A stretch of 64,000 bases of DNA from contig CM062296.1 in NCBI GenBank assembly GCA_031216915.1, positions 59,323,084 through 59,387,083 on the forward strand, written 5' to 3'. Position 1 is the stretch's first letter; each line of letters opens with the position of its first letter. This DNA comes from Pictodentalium vernedei. Lineage: Eukaryota; Mollusca; Scaphopoda; Dentaliida; Dentaliidae. The notes below the pieces were generated by a model. It saw only the letters and a program-made list of their open reading frames with translations. It did no database searches and was not told where the DNA came from. Position numbers and translations under genes: made by a program. Below, in pieces: positions 1 to 11,164 of the stretch.

Positions 1-66
1 TTACGCTCACTTTTCACCGTTGGCGAACGTCGAGAAAACGTTTTGAGGTCGATTTTTATTGATCTA

Positions 67-388
67 GAATCCGCAAATGGGTTTCCCCGATCGGATCGCA
101 CTTTTGACGTTCGAACACCCGTCGGCGAACGTAAGTGATACAGAATCCGATAAACTGCTTTTTGATGCTGATACAGAATCCACAAAACGTTTTTTGCTCG
201 CGTTCACCAACGATAGATCAATGGCTTGATCCGCGATGGGAACGTCAACGAAAATTTTTAATATACATTTTCTTAAAAATTTCGTACATTTCTTTACTTT
301 TTGAGCGATGTGTCGAATCTACGCGTTCGCCAACGGGTGTTTGAACGTCAAAAGTGCGATCTGTGAGCCCCAAAACAATTGCGGATTC
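67..388. repeat. Foldback (inverted-repeat) element
   Basis: Arms at about 67-131 and 324-388 are inverted copies. The best 38 bases (94-131 against 324-361) differ at two positions. The spacer carries no reading frame that looks real. The family is unknown; it resembles the other hairpin MITEs of the window. Confidence 0.7.
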
Positions 389-995
389 TGTATCACCATG
401 AAAAAAACGACATTTTTGCACTCTGTACACGATTTAACACTGAATCCCTATGGCGTGTACCGTACATGTACGTGTACTTGTACATGTACAAGTGATAATG
501 AATCCGCATTTATCACCAACTTACGAGAATGTGCGATATTTGCAACTAAAAGACCCAGAAGTATCGATTCGAAGGAGGGAGGTTACTCTAATATGTATAT
601 TTTATAACTTCCACAATCTGGGCGGTGTGGGATGCGGTGGGGTAGAGTGGGGTGGATAAGTATAGTCTAAGTATTGAAGCGAATTCCACCAGCAATACAT
701 TGGGCTTAAATTAATTACAAGCATGTATCTTATCACCGTTGGATCTAATTGAGCTTGTGTGGCTCAATTATAGTACACGATGAACTCGCAGGCACACAAA
801 GGGAACCAATCTGAATAAAGATAATCTTAGGTAATTTCAAACTGTATCTAGTATTAAAAGTAGTATTTACAGTGTCTGTTCCTTTCTTCCAACCACATGT
901 AGTATTTCCCCGTGATACTGTCTATCTCCCGTTTATAATTTGAAAATTTTGATAAATTACGGGCGACTTCACTACACCGATACACCGAACGATGT
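389..995. other. Unassigned non-coding sequence
   Basis: Contains short TGTACA-type palindromes near 454-500 and a G-rich patch near 620-655. No gene or mobile element recognised. Confidence 0.5.
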
Positions 996-1003
996 ATCAG
1001 AAT

Positions 1004-1541
1004 TAGGACTGTCACGATTAATCGATTAATCGACTGTTGATCGGTCACGGCGAAATCGATTAGTATTTTTTCGTTGTCGAATAATCGGTAAATTGTATCC
1101 CGTTTTAGGCGTTTAATAATTAAAAGAAAATTTGATGAAAAAACTATTGTTTCTAAAGGTAAAGAGTTAAGAACATCGATGTTAAACCCCCAAGAAACTG
1201 TTGGAAGCAATTGTCTTTCAGGTACATTCATCAAAGCTTTGATGTTCTGAACTTTTGAACCGTCAGTGTAATAATCAAGACCGGTCGGCAGTTGCGAAGT
1301 TCGCAACTGCTGACCGGTCTTGATTGTTGCACTGACGGTTCAAAAGTTCAGAACATCAAAGCTTTGAATGTACCTCAAAAAGGATCGTCTTTGTTGTTTC
1401 CTTGAGGTAGGTCAACTGACTTGAACTTCATTTTTATCGACTTCAAAGACAGGGAGGGGCATTTAGGTACGATTAATCGATTATCATCGATTATTTGCGA
1501 TGATTAATCGATTCCTAAATTGAAAAATCGTAACAGCCCTA
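1004..1541. mobile_element. hAT-type MITE with 8-bp target duplication
   Basis: Ends TAGGACTGTCACG / CGTAACAGCCCTA are inverted repeats continuing into ATCGATTAATCG-rich sequence. It is flanked exactly by ATCAGAAT at 996-1003 and 1542-1549, the 8-bp duplication known for hAT transposases. A long hairpin centred near 1299 (TTGCGAAGTTCGCAA core) fills the middle. No transposase. The apparent 150-codon frame on the minus strand only reads through the hairpin. A second copy lies at 39546-40074. Confidence 0.9.
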
Positions 1542-1549
1542 ATCAGAAT

Positions 1550-2027
1550 AAGTTGTTTTGAAACATAAATTGTCTATTCTCTTTTGCATGTAGTTTAAAT
1601 GAAACGCATATAGGCGCTACTTTGATACGTTTTTATAGCCCCGGCTCTAAAAATGTATCAAAGAGCCTTGGCATCACAGAAACTATCCCGGTGCTATGGG
1701 CATCTTCACAGTGCTAGAGGCCCTATATGTTACACCGAGCTTATCGCTGTTCAGTTTCTGCCAGATTTACAAATTAACAGAATACACAGGTATAACTTTT
1801 ATCACACATGCACCTATTGATGTAAAACACGGTGTTTCCATTGTTCTGCCTTTACGAAAGAAATAGAAGTTGCATCGCAAATGTGGTGATACAGAACACG
1901 TTCGATTTCGATTCCAGCGAAAACAGAGAAGGAACCCGTCTAAATAAATCACACCAATCATTGGTCGAATGCACTGGAGTCGATATCGCTTGGAAATTCT
2001 AAGTTCCTCGTTTAGATTTGTTTACCC
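1550..2027. other. Unassigned non-coding sequence
   Basis: A weak inverted repeat (about 1620-1660, around GATACGTTTTTATAGCCCCGG) is visible. No gene recognised. Confidence 0.4.
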
Positions 2028-2796
2028 AGGGGGGGGGGGGGGCACCAAAAATTTGCAAGACGTGGCGTGGGGGTGGGTGGGTCTCTTGAGTGCGCCAAAA
2101 ATGTGCATTTCCAACTTGTGCAATTTTTTGAATTTTTTAAAAATATATCAATATATCAGCTAATATATACCATCATTTGTGTTTCAAACCTTAAAGATGA
2201 TGATGTACATTACACTCTTAACATAAATACAACATCAGGAGGCTTTATATGTGAGAATATTGGACTTAATCTGGGAAAATGTCACACGTTAGTAGGGGGT
2301 GGGTGTCTTGTTCGAAATGTAGAAAATGTGCAGACAATATTTTGGGAAAATTCTCTCTGATGCACTAAATTCAACCAAAGTTATTTATTAATTAATAGAA
2401 TTTTTATGGATAGAAGAGGAAAGTAGCAAACACCTGAGAATACTGACAGAACAATTCAAATGAAAACTTGTCCCCGTATACGTACACCTGCTCTGGCCAA
2501 GCCTGATAAGGAACAGCTTGTCATTTGTAGATTGGGGCCACAGCAGCCCACAGAGGTTTAAATTGGTGGTACCAGTTTAAGAACATTATAAATCCCCCAA
2601 ACAAAAGACAGCTGTGTCTACTAAGTTTATAAGTTTACTTTGGATTTTAATGGGAGAGTGGGGGAGGGGGTGTCTGAGAACGGTAGTCGAAAATTTGCAC
2701 GTAGGGGTGGGTGGGTGTAAAAAAGGAGCTGAATAAAAAATAGGACGTCACGTCTTCCAAATTTTTAGTGCCCCCCCCCCCCCCCCCCCCCCGGTT
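2028..2796 (+). mobile_element. TIR element with G-run termini, copy A
   Basis: Begins in a poly-G run followed by CACCAAAAATTTGCAAGACG and ends with CGTCTTCCAAATTTTTAGTG followed by a poly-C run. The ends are therefore inverted repeats of about 35 bp. The interior matches copy B at 4022-5090 in inverted orientation. No coding capacity. Superfamily not determined. Confidence 0.7.
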
Positions 2797-3160
2797 TACC
2801 CGGGATATTTAAACAATCAGGTTCGAGTCAAACAAAAATTTACAAAAATAAAAATAATATTCTGACTGCTTGTTCCTTGACAAATACTTGCCACAACTGG
2901 TCATACAATGATGGAGTGTGCTAAACCTATCAGCTGTTTAAAAAGTTTTGTTGTGTTATTCCCCGCACTTTAATCAATATCTGAGGTTCGATCATCGTGA
3001 CCATTCCACTGATCGGACCAATTGAATGTCGTAACAATTTAAAAGCACTTCAGGGTTGGTACTCCGCCAACAAACAGTGATGTCTTGTTGGCAACTAAGG
3101 AAACGCGACAATTATCCAGTTCAAAAGTGTTTTTCGTTCAATTTGTCGTGTAGAAAATTA
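2797..3160. other. Unassigned non-coding sequence
   Basis: AT-rich sequence between two repeats; nothing recognised. Confidence 0.4.
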
Positions 3161-3275
3161 GTTATCCTTGAGTTTGTGTGTATGGGAATTTACACCGGTT
3201 TCGCCGAAGGGTGTATGAGTTTCCAAACCGGTGTAAATTCCCATACACCCCGGAAAACCCAAGGATAACGGATTT
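3161..3275. repeat. Foldback hairpin
   Basis: TTATCCTTGAG..GGGAATTTACACCGGTTT is repeated inverted as AAACCGGTGTAAATTCCC..CCCAAGGATAA. The loop lies near 3208-3220. Likely a small MITE. Confidence 0.7.
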
Positions 3276-3377
3276 ATTTCCCAAGACTTTTGGTGTGCTT
3301 AATACTTTAACCTACATTGTGGCCAATAACTGACAGAAAATTTGTACTTTGCAAGTTTTTTAAATAAAACCAAACAA

Positions 3378-3430
3378 ATATGGATGTCATTGGAACTGGC
3401 TCAATGAGCCAGTTCCAATGACATCCATAT
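3378..3430. repeat. Near-perfect 53-bp palindrome
   Basis: Reads ATATGGATGTCATTGGAAC to GTTCCAATGACATCCATAT around GGCTCAATGAGCC. The same centre, slightly changed, is in the piggyBac-like MITE at 9490-9751, so this is probably a decayed relative. Confidence 0.75.
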
Positions 3431-3568
3431 CTGTAATATTTTATTACACATAAATATTAAATTTCCTGAATTTTTATTTTTGTTCTAACATAACTGAGCA
3501 GAAGGTATGAATTAAAAATAAAAAATTGGTACTTTTTTAGCCATATACCCCGCTATTGTGTATTCTTG

Positions 3569-3600
3569 TTTTTACACCGTGGTTAACCACGGTGTAAAAA
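3569..3600. repeat. Perfect 32-bp palindrome
   Basis: TTTTTACACCGTGG and its inverted copy meet at GGTTAACC. Core of a small hairpin element. Confidence 0.7.
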
Positions 3601-3699
3601 AAGCTACTGTGGATTGCAAGTTACACCGTACCTCTCAGTCAATCAAAATGCAGTATTTTGTTGCATTTGGAAATAATGGTTGTTACATTGGAGGTGTAC

Positions 3700-3865
3700 G
3701 ATAAATACAGAACCGCATGTAGTTTGAATGGGGTTAAGAATTATGGCACTCGATTGCTTTGGCCCAGGATACCACTCGAGCGTTCAGCTATCGTGCTATC
3801 CTGGTCCAAAGAAATCGTGTGTCATAATTCTTAACTAATCCAAACGTATGTGTTGTTCTGTATAT
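3700..3865. repeat. Foldback element
   Basis: Imperfect arms: GAACCGCATGTAGTTTGAAT with GTTAAGAATTATG at left, CATAATTCTTAAC with CAAACGTATGTGTTGTTC at right. The middle repeats TTTGGCCCAGGATA inverted as TATCCTGGTCCAAA. Confidence 0.65.
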
Positions 3866-4021
3866 AGAATAACATCATTACCATTATCGATCTAGTTTGT
3901 ATGTAATTATTCACATACAATAATGCAAAGGCGCTTTATTTTTTAATTCCTAAAATTTCACAAAATAGTTTCTCAAATACTACCACAGAATTCGATTGGA
4001 TACTAATTTTATTCCATTTGA

Positions 4022-5090
4022 TCAAGGGGGGGGGGGGGGGGGGGGCACTAAAAATTTGCAAGACGTGGCGTCCTATTTTTTATTCGCTCCTTTTTACACC
4101 CACCCACCAGTGGCGTAGATAAAGGGGGACGGGGGCGAATCCCCCCCACCAGAAGTTTTGTCGGAAATTTGTTGTACCATTTTTAGGCGAATTTATGCCT
4201 AATAACATTAAAATGCTGGCTTTGGGGGATAAAAACATGCCATTTTGGGTAAAAAAGACCAATTTTCAGTACATTTGCAGTAAACAACAGATTCTTTCTG
4301 TTTGTTTGGGTTTTTGTTGTTGTTACACTGTCGGAAAATTTTCGGTCTGTCACCCATCCACTACGTGCAAATTTTCGACTACCGTTCTCAGACACCCACC
4401 TCCACTCTCCCATTAAAATCCAAAATAAGCTTATAAACTTAGTAGGCACAGCTGTCTTTAGGGGGGGGTTTCATAATCTTCTTAACCCTTTACCCAACAT
4501 AACGGCCAAACCGGCCAGCGCTATTCTCAAAAATCGCCAATTAATTTTTATTCTTTTTTCATTTTTTGTCTCAAAAAATGAAAAAAAATTAGTTATTCAA
4601 TCATTTTTTGGCAAGTGTCGTCTGCTTTTCATGTTAGGTAAAGGGTTGAACTGGTACCACCAATTTAAACCTCTGTGGGCTGCCGTGGGTCACAATCTAC
4701 AAATGACAAGCTGTTAATTATCAGGCTTGGCCAGAGCAGGTGTACATATACGGGAACAAATTTTCATGTGAATTGTTCCCAAAATATTGTCTGCACATTT
4801 TCTACTTTTTGAACAAGACACCCACCCCCTACTAACGTGTAGCATTTTCCCACTTTAAGCCCAATCTTCTCACATATAAAGCCTCCTGATGTTGTATTTA
4901 TGTTAAGAGTGTGATGAACAACATCATCTTTAAGGTTTCAAACACAAATGATGGTATATATTAGCTGATATATTGATATATTTTTAAAAAATTCAAAAAG
5001 TTGCACAAGTTGGAAATGCACATTTTTGGCGCACTCAAGAGACCTATCCACCCCCACGTCACGTCTTGCAAATTTTTGGTGGCCTCCCCT
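4022..5090 (-). mobile_element. TIR element with G-run termini, copy B (inverted, with insertions)
   Basis: Inverted copy of 2028-2796, including the internal sequence around ATCAGGAGGC and the poly-G outer end. It has been enlarged by an insertion at about 4108-4355, which starts CAGTGGCGTAGA and is flanked by CACCCACC / CACCCATC, and by a piggyBac-like MITE at 4486-4645. Together with copy A it makes a 3 kb imperfect inverted repeat. Confidence 0.7.
4486..4645. mobile_element. piggyBac-like MITE (short copy)
   Basis: Starts CCCTTTACCCAAC after TTAA (4482-4485) and ends GTTAGGTAAAGGG before TTGA. It lacks the central GAACGAGCTCG hairpin seen in other copies, so it is an internally shortened copy. 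Confidence 0.75.
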
Positions 5091-5095
5091 GAATT

Positions 5096-5618
5096 GATAC
5101 TCATTTATTTTCACTTTTGTGTTGGGGAGGTGTGTCGATCGCCACACAGTACACTTCCCCAACAAAATTCATAGCTACAGGCCTGTGTTGGTGCGTCTTT
5201 TCTTGTGCTCAAGCTATGCAACATATCCCTATTTCACAACGAATCAGCTACTTTCAATTAAGACTGCATCGAGCTTTTATTTGTCCAACTCTTCTCGTTT
5301 ACAGAGCATCACGCTGGACCAGGAGCAGACAGGTGTACCGGGAAACTGTGACATCCAGTGGTTTGTAACGTCGATCAGTTTGGGTAAGATTCGAAACTCT
5401 TCTATAAAAAAAAATCAATAAAATGGCTATTGTGACGAATTGAGAGGAATGTATGGGATGATGTGGGGGTGGGTGCACGTGTGGAAAATGCAGACAAAAA
5501 TAAGCGTTTGCAAGTGACTTCATTGATGAAAAGATTTCGAAACGGATAACGTCATTTCCAGTATTTGGCGTGGTGACGTCAACTATAACACAATTATGCT
5601 ACTGGAGTAGTAGACATA
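5096..5618. other. Unassigned non-coding sequence
   Basis: Overlapping frames of 75-100 codons occur here but show no domain, start context or splice pattern that I can defend. Confidence 0.4.
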
Positions 5619-5875
5619 CAGTACGTGCAGAGTGTATTATCACTAAATCACCCGCGGAGTGGAGATTCCGCCCAAGCAATAATTGCTAATGTTATGCAAA
5701 GCATAACAAGCACAAGCAAAGTTCCAGCCAATGGACCTCCGGGTTAAACCCGGAGGTCCATTGGCTGAAACATTGCTTGTGCAGTTTGTCCATTTGTACA
5801 TAATTTGAAAGTGATACTTTGGGTGATAACCCCTCCCCGCGGGTGGTTTTGTTACAATCAACTCTCCACGTACTG
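5619..5875. mobile_element. TA-target MITE, family T2
   Basis: Inverted ends CAGTACGTGCAGAGTG / CTCTCCACGTACTG flanked by TA (5617-5618, 5876-5877), as in Tc1/mariner-type insertions. The centre is a hairpin CAATGGACCTCCGGGT / ACCCGGAGGTCCATTG. Two other copies are at 22051-22306 and 23113-23369, all 256-257 bp. Confidence 0.9.
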
Positions 5876-5877
5876 TA

Positions 5878-6560
5878 GAAAAACTACGCGAGGCTCTCGT
5901 CCATTCAGAGGGTGTGAATTCCAGTCTTATTTTATCATTGATATATATTTTTCGGGCGACACCATTTTCCAATATCGGTGTTAATGTGGTTAAATTTGCA
6001 GAGTTTCATTTTAATGTTCCCACAATCCGCGTAATGTACAGTAATGTTAACTTTTTAAAGGAAGCGTTCCGTTCCATACAAAAGTTTGTAATTTTATCCG
6101 ATTGTTTACACGCTCGTGCAATCTCTTTATCAATTACAATAAACAAGAATTTTACTTCGTCACACCGAAAGAATTTTATAACTTGGGTAGATTTTGTTAA
6201 ACAGTTTGAAAACTTCAACGAATAGCTGACCCAGTTATGGAATTACGTACATTGTGGTGCGATGACCCTGAATAATGCGATGTTTTAATAACTTGTGGAC
6301 TGTGGTGAGAGCTAACAATTTGGGCTAGTTCGGAAAAAATTAGTAACAAGCCAAATTTTGTGTAAGGCGGCCAATATTTCTACAATTGTGAAAAAAAGGA
6401 AGAGAAAGAGGACTTACATATTTTATCAGATGGTCATATGTCGAATATTATCCTCTTCAGTGGGTCGGTCTTTGCTCTCCTTCGTGGACGCCCCATTGGA
6501 TGTCTGACAGCTTTCTTTGCGGCTACAGGCTGTGACACAGTTCACCCCATGTTTTGGACA
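5878..6560. other. Unassigned AT-rich sequence
   Basis: Opposed frames of 103 and 70 codons at 5914-6225 and 6006-6218 overlap each other and have no recognisable domains. No gene called. Confidence 0.4.
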
Positions 6561-6564
6561 TGAA

Positions 6565-6808
6565 AACTGATGTGCTCCGCAAGGGTTCTTTTATGTCAGT
6601 TTGCAATTGGAACGGATAAACTACCGAAGAGTCCCCACTGCCGGGTCTCAATCAGTCCAGTTCAACGAAATAATTTAGACTATATCATTTTTCCCTCTTT
6701 GATACTTTTTTATAGGCTTACCGTGTGTTAAACCTAAAAAAACTGAAACAAAGAAACAAACAGTTGAAATAGTAAGATAAACTTCAGTAGTAAATGTACA
6801 AGTAGCAG
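6565..6808 (+). repeat. Direct repeat, left copy
   Basis: About 230 bp from TGTGCTCCGCAAGGGTTC to ATGTACAAGTAG, repeated in the same orientation at 7912-8133. The pair brackets a block with G runs and a piggyBac-like MITE. The TG start could suggest terminal repeats of a small retroelement, but no primer site or coding is visible. Confidence 0.6.
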
Positions 6809-6930
6809 GGATGTGGCTAGAGAGTTTTAGCTTGGGGGGGGGGGGGGGGGGGCGGTACCACCGGTGTAAATTCCAACTGTAAGTGGTTTCGATAGGTGGT
6901 TGCACTGCAGCGCTGGGTGATATCTTTCAA

Positions 6931-7170
6931 CCCTTTAACCAACGAAACGCCCGCATCCGCCCGCGTAATATGCAAATACAGCTGCTGAAAAAATATTATT
7001 TTTCGAACAATTTCAACAAAACCATATCATGTGACCCCTCTTTGGAACGGCTTGTCCAGCTCGTTCCAAAGAGGGGTTACATGATATGGTTTTGCTGAAA
7101 TTTGTTGAACAAATTTAAAAAAATGATATTTAAAATAATAAATTTTTATATCGTCTGCGTTGGGTAAAGG
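6931..7170. mobile_element. piggyBac-like MITE, subfamily 2
   Basis: Starts CCCTTTAACCAACGAAACG and ends CTGCGTTGGGTAAAGG. Carries the subfamily-2 arms (ATATCATGTGACCCCTC / inverted) around GGAACG-type sequence. The flanking bases are no longer exact TTAA. Confidence 0.8.
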
Positions 7171-7430
7171 TTTAAACTAATTTGAATTATACACTATTTT
7201 GATAAATCTGAAGCATAAGTCATTTCATCTCCATTAACTTTTATGTGTTCCCATCACTAGCCATTAAACTCCCTCACTCATCACGGCATAGTCCGAAAGC
7301 GGAGAGTTCATGCGCCAAGCGACATCCTTTTTTGTGTGCTTAAGCGACAACACACGTTTGGCGAATTTTATATTTTGTGTTTTTCGCTAGATTTTGGATT
7401 ATATCATCAACATACCCAAAGGCGTGATAT

Positions 7431-7518
7431 GATATGGTTTTGTTGAATTAAAAAAAACTGTTAAAAAATGATATTTAAAATAATGAATTTTGAAATCGTC
7501 TGCGTTGGGTAAAGGGTT
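7431..7518. mobile_element. Half copy of piggyBac-like MITE subfamily 2
   Basis: Only the arm GATATGGTTTTGTTGAA to CTGCGTTGGGTAAAGGG is present, followed by TTAT. The other arm is missing. Confidence 0.65.
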
Positions 7519-7799
7519 ATGAACCCTTCTGAAAATTTTCACTAGTCCTGAAACGGAAAAAGCATCATTTATAATGTGTCTGGGTCAGAAAATTTACCGG
7601 ATTGATGTCAGAGTCGAAAGTTTGAGGCCAATGTCAATTTTAGAGTAGAAAATTTGAAACTCAAGTTTCCAGTTGGAAATAAAAGATCAAAATTTCTCAC
7701 CATTAAGTTGGAATTTTAATATTTTTCATGAACAATGTTACTTTTCTGAATTTCCAACTATTTGATTTTTGACCTCAGAATTTCCAACTATTGAAAAAA

Positions 7800-7905
7800 A
7801 TACTCCTAGCTGGGGGGGGGGGGGGGGGGGGGTGAGACACCCCATACCCCCCCCCCCCCCTCATCCCAACCCCCCCCCCCCCCCCCTGTCGCCATATCCC
7901 TGGTT
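7800..7905. repeat. Cluster of poly-G and poly-C tracts
   Basis: Three homopolymer tracts of about 14-20 bases lie within 100 bp, ending at GTCGCCATATCCCTG. That end mirrors CAGGGATGTGGCTAG with a G run at about 6807-6852, so the two may be opposite ends of one 1.1 kb element. Confidence 0.5.
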
Positions 7906-7911
7906 GTGCCC

Positions 7912-8133
7912 CGCAAGGGTTCTTTGATGTCAGTTTGCAATTGGAAGGGACAAACAAACTACCGAAGAGTCCCTATTGCCGGGTCTCAGTCAGTCCAATT
8001 CAACGAAATAATTTATACTATATCATTTTTCAAATTTTGATACTTTTTTATAGGCTTACCATATATTAAACCGAAAAAACCTGAAAAAAACAGTACCATA
8101 AACTTTAGTAGTAAATATACAAGTAGAACAATG
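7912..8133 (+). repeat. Direct repeat, right copy
   Basis: Second copy of 6565-6808 (CCCCGCAAGGGTTC through AAATATACAAGTAGAAC). Same order of sub-motifs, somewhat diverged. Confidence 0.6.
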
Positions 8134-8391
8134 ACTGTAGATTACGTCATACACGATTATACGGTTTGCTTTTTATGGTAATACAACGCATTCCATTCGA
8201 CAAGCATGGGCGGAAACAAAAGAACACAAAAACTTCAGGAGGATACGTACAGCAACGAGTATTCATTGACAATACATTACATAAAAGTAAGCTAAAACAA
8301 ACAGATAGGTACGATATTACTGTAGCTTTGATTTGAATGCAAAAAATTGCAAGATGCAATTTATTCATTCATTCGGGGGGGGGGGGGGGGG
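8134..8391. other. Unassigned sequence ending in poly-G
   Basis: No gene recognised. The G run at 8376-8391 directly adjoins the SINE head. Confidence 0.4.
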
Positions 8392-8632
8392 GGTGGCGGT
8401 AACCGGTTCTCATCATCTCACCGAAGTTAAGCAAGGTCAAGTCCGGTTAGTCCTTGGATGGGTGACCGATCGATTCGGTCTCCCACATTGTGTCCTTGGT
8501 CAAAGCAGTTAACCCCGATTATCAACATGGGGCACGATGGCGTCGTGCATTAAGACTTACTGCATGTCCATGGTGCACATGTCTTCAGCCAATCTAACCC
8601 TGCCTGTGCTGCGGTGGGGAGTTATGATGGAC
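8392..8632 (+). mobile_element. 5S rRNA-headed SINE, 3' end missing
   Basis: Head matches the internal part of 5S rRNA: CACCGAAGTTAAGCAA, then CCGGTTAGTCCTTGGATGGG and GTGACC. The shared SINE body follows (GTGTCCTTGG.., CATGTCTTCAGCCAATCTAA). It stops inside the body without an AAAT tail. Not a functional 5S gene: only the promoter-bearing half of 5S is present. Confidence 0.85.
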
Positions 8633-8672
8633 GCAATCGTTTCGATTAATCTGCGCAGATTCTGCGATTGTA

Positions 8673-8980
8673 CAGTTAAAACTAGAAGTCCTGTCATGAA
8701 CTGTGCGCTTATCTAGGCTTTATTGCTCGTAGGAATTGCGCGCAATTGCCATATCGAATGGCATCCAAAGCACGATAGGTTCTCCTGGTTCTTCATGGCA
8801 ACCACAGGCAATGTTACTGCCAATGGACCTCCGGGTCACCCGGAGGTCCATTGGCTGAAACATTGCTTGTGCACAGGCCATATGTACATAATTCGATAGC
8901 CTTATTATGACCATAGCGCATGGTGTAACGCGCAGATCGACCATGTGTGCGTTTCATGGCAGAACTTCTAGTTTTAACTT
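8673..8980. mobile_element. TA-target MITE, family T3
   Basis: Left end CAGTTAAAACTAGAAGTCCT after TA, right end AACTTCTAGTTTTAACT before TA. The centre is the CAATGGACCTCCGGGT hairpin that also forms the centre of family T2. Second copy at 22583-22882. Confidence 0.85.
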
Positions 8981-8982
8981 TA

Positions 8983-9269
8983 GGTCAAATGGAAATTTCA
9001 AGTAAGCGGGGTTATGTTAGGTTTTGACAGATGGCGTGATCGTCCAAAAATAGTCAGTCAACGATTTCCGTTCGGCACAAACGTGCGGGACGGATTTTCA
9101 TTTTCAGAATTGTTTAGTGTTGCTCTTGATGGGGATTTTATAGAACAGACGTGTAATAAAACACTTTCTGACAGAGTAGAAATAAACAATCTGAATGTGG
9201 GTGAAATGATTTGTTTTTAAATGCAAGGCTTCAATCTGGATAACTGTGTGACAGAATGCTGAATCGAGT
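8983..9269. other. Unassigned non-coding sequence
   Basis: A 68-codon frame at 9014-9220 has no recognisable motif. Confidence 0.4.
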
Positions 9270-9343
9270 TATTTACTGCCACGAGCACGAGAATACATCT
9301 CTACCATGATTACCTACTCCACTCTATACAGTGGTGAACATGC

Positions 9344-9883
9344 AGGGCTTATGTTTCGCCTAAATTTGTGAGAATCCATTTGGATTCTCGTGAAAATGAT
9401 TGCGAGAATCCATACGTTCTATGAGTGTCCCAGGATTCCATGAGGCCACCATGGTTGAACCACTGTTGTATACTGACAACACATGTTAACCTTTTACCCA
9501 ACACATCTTTTTAATTTTTGGAACAAAATTTGATAATTTTTAAACAATAAATAATAAATAAATGATAAGATAATTAAATAAACAATATTTACCAATAAAA
9601 TCTTACAAATATGGCTGTCGTTGGAACCGGCTCAATGAGCCGGTTCCAACGACAGCCATATTTGTAAGAGTTTATTGACAAAGTGTCAGGATATTTCAAA
9701 TCATGTTAGCGTTCTATTGGTTAAATTGTCGCCGCTGTGTTAGTTAAAGGGTTAAATTGACTTAATTTTTTTCACGCGAATCCTAGCAGAGATGCAGCAA
9801 GAATCTACATGGATTCTCGCCGGTTTTATTTCGCGAATCTTTGTGCGAATCGATTCTCGGATTCTCGTCGAAATATAAGCCCT
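9344..9883. mobile_element. hAT-type MITE inserted in family L
   Basis: Ends AGGGCTTATGTTTCG / CGAAATATAAGCCCT, flanked by GAACATGC at 9336-9343 and 9884-9891 (8-bp duplication). The uninterrupted target is visible in the related copy near 34563. Contains a nested piggyBac-like MITE. Confidence 0.9.
9490..9751. mobile_element. piggyBac-like MITE nested in the hAT MITE
   Basis: Flanked by TTAA at 9486-9489 and 9752-9755. The centre is the palindrome GTTGGAACCGGCTCAATGAG and its complement (about 9606-9668). Confidence 0.85.
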
Positions 9884-10425
9884 GAACATGCCAGCAATGG
9901 GATTTTAGTAGTTAAATTTTACACCTACAGTGGAACTTCATCCAAGATGATCTTTTGTAACTTCGCCTTGAATGCAAACTTGTTTCAATTTATTGAACGT
10001 CGCCTCGTGAAGAGTGAAATGAAACCGGCAATTATTTATTATTATTATATATATATATATTATTATTTTATTACGTTTCTAAATAAGTTTACCTCATAAG
10101 GTGCCAAAAATTAACAAACACGTGTTGTCTTGTCTTAAAAAGCAGCATAACTCGAAATAGTATGTTATTATGTTATTAAAATGAAAAAGGTCCTATTTCT
10201 TTTTCTATTTCGTTTCGGTGATAAAACTGATGGCGAAAGTACCGCCCACCGATGCTCACATAAACAAAAACAAATTCGCACGTATTTACGGCTGCTGCTC
10301 AGTAAAATCGAGAAAAAATAACAGCAACTGTTAATAATCTGACGATCATGGCATAAATAAAATATACTCAAAGTAGACTGGTGTAGCAAATGTTCACTAC
10401 TCGTGGTGAAGTGGTGTTAACCGCG

Positions 10426-10599
10426 CGCCGAAGGTATACTAACTCGAAATACCATGCTATTTTGTTATTAAAATGAAAAAAAAATCCGTAATTTTGTTTT
10501 CTATTTCGTTTCGGCGATATAGTTGCCGGCGGAAGTACCTCCCACCGGTGCTCATGTAAACAAAAACATATTCGCACGTGTGAATATTGATCTATTTAA
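10426..10599 (+). repeat. Second fragment of family L
   Basis: Repeats the ATTAAAATGAAAAAAAAATC / TATTTCGTTTCGGCGATA / CATGTAAACAAAAACA segments of 10145-10275 immediately downstream, so two partial copies lie in tandem. Confidence 0.65.
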
Positions 10600-11160
10600 C
10601 ACTAGCGTGAGTTACCCGACGTTGCACGGGAGAAGATGGTTATATCAATATACCCTCAGATATGATCGGCTCAGCCGTTTTCGAAATAGAAGGTCAAGGT
10701 CACCAATTTCAAGGTCAAGGTCACCCCTGCAGAAGTACTCCGATAAAGTCAAAATGATCGATGGGTCAATATACCCGTACATATGAAATTTTAGCCCCAT
10801 CGGCCCAGCCGTTTTCAAAATAGACGGTAAAGGTCACCAATTTTAAGGTCAAGGTCACCCTGAACGGCCACCCCGATAAAGTCAAAATGATTGATGGGTC
10901 AATATACCCTCACATATGAAATTTTAGTCCGATCGGCCCAGCCTTTTTCGAAATAAAAGGTTAAGGTCATCAGTTTCAAGGTCAAGGACAACCCGCACGG
11001 GCACGGCACCCACCCCATGTTCCTCGCAGGGACGAATTACCCCCGTGTAGAAAGTTTGAGATCGATCGGTCGAGAAACGGGGGAGTTCACCCGGAACAAA
11101 GATAGAGAGGTAGATAGATAGAGGGACAGGTAGATGGAGACATACAGACATTCGCATTTA
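10600..11160 (+). repeat. Degenerate tandem array, about 115-bp units
   Basis: Three units each contain ATCGGCYCAGCC, then AAGGTCAAGGTCACC-type repeats, then CGATAAAGTCAAAATGATYG and GGGTCAATATACCC. It begins GTTACCCGACGTTGCACGGG and ends in a GATAGA/GACA-rich tail before TATATATTAGA. The layout resembles the 3' end of a non-LTR retrotransposon, but no reverse transcriptase is present. Confidence 0.6.
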
Positions 11161-11164
11161 TATA

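Larger units (their letters stand above)
9270..10425 (+). mobile_element. Long foldback repeat family L, copy 1 (split by insertion)
   Basis: Sequence at 9270-9343 and 9884-10425 is continuous with the copy at 34490-35045 once the inserted hAT MITE is ignored. Marker segments are GTTAAATTTTACAC, GTTATTAAAATGAAAAAG, TTCGTTTCGGTGATAAAACT and ATAAACAAAAACAAATTCGC. It ends in half of the CAAATGTTCAC..GTGGTGAA hairpin. A third copy runs inverted at 43235-43850. No coding sequence. Confidence 0.7.

Noticed and set aside
854-1306. 150-codon frame on the minus strand
   Set aside because: It reads through the inverted repeat of an hAT MITE with a clear target duplication.
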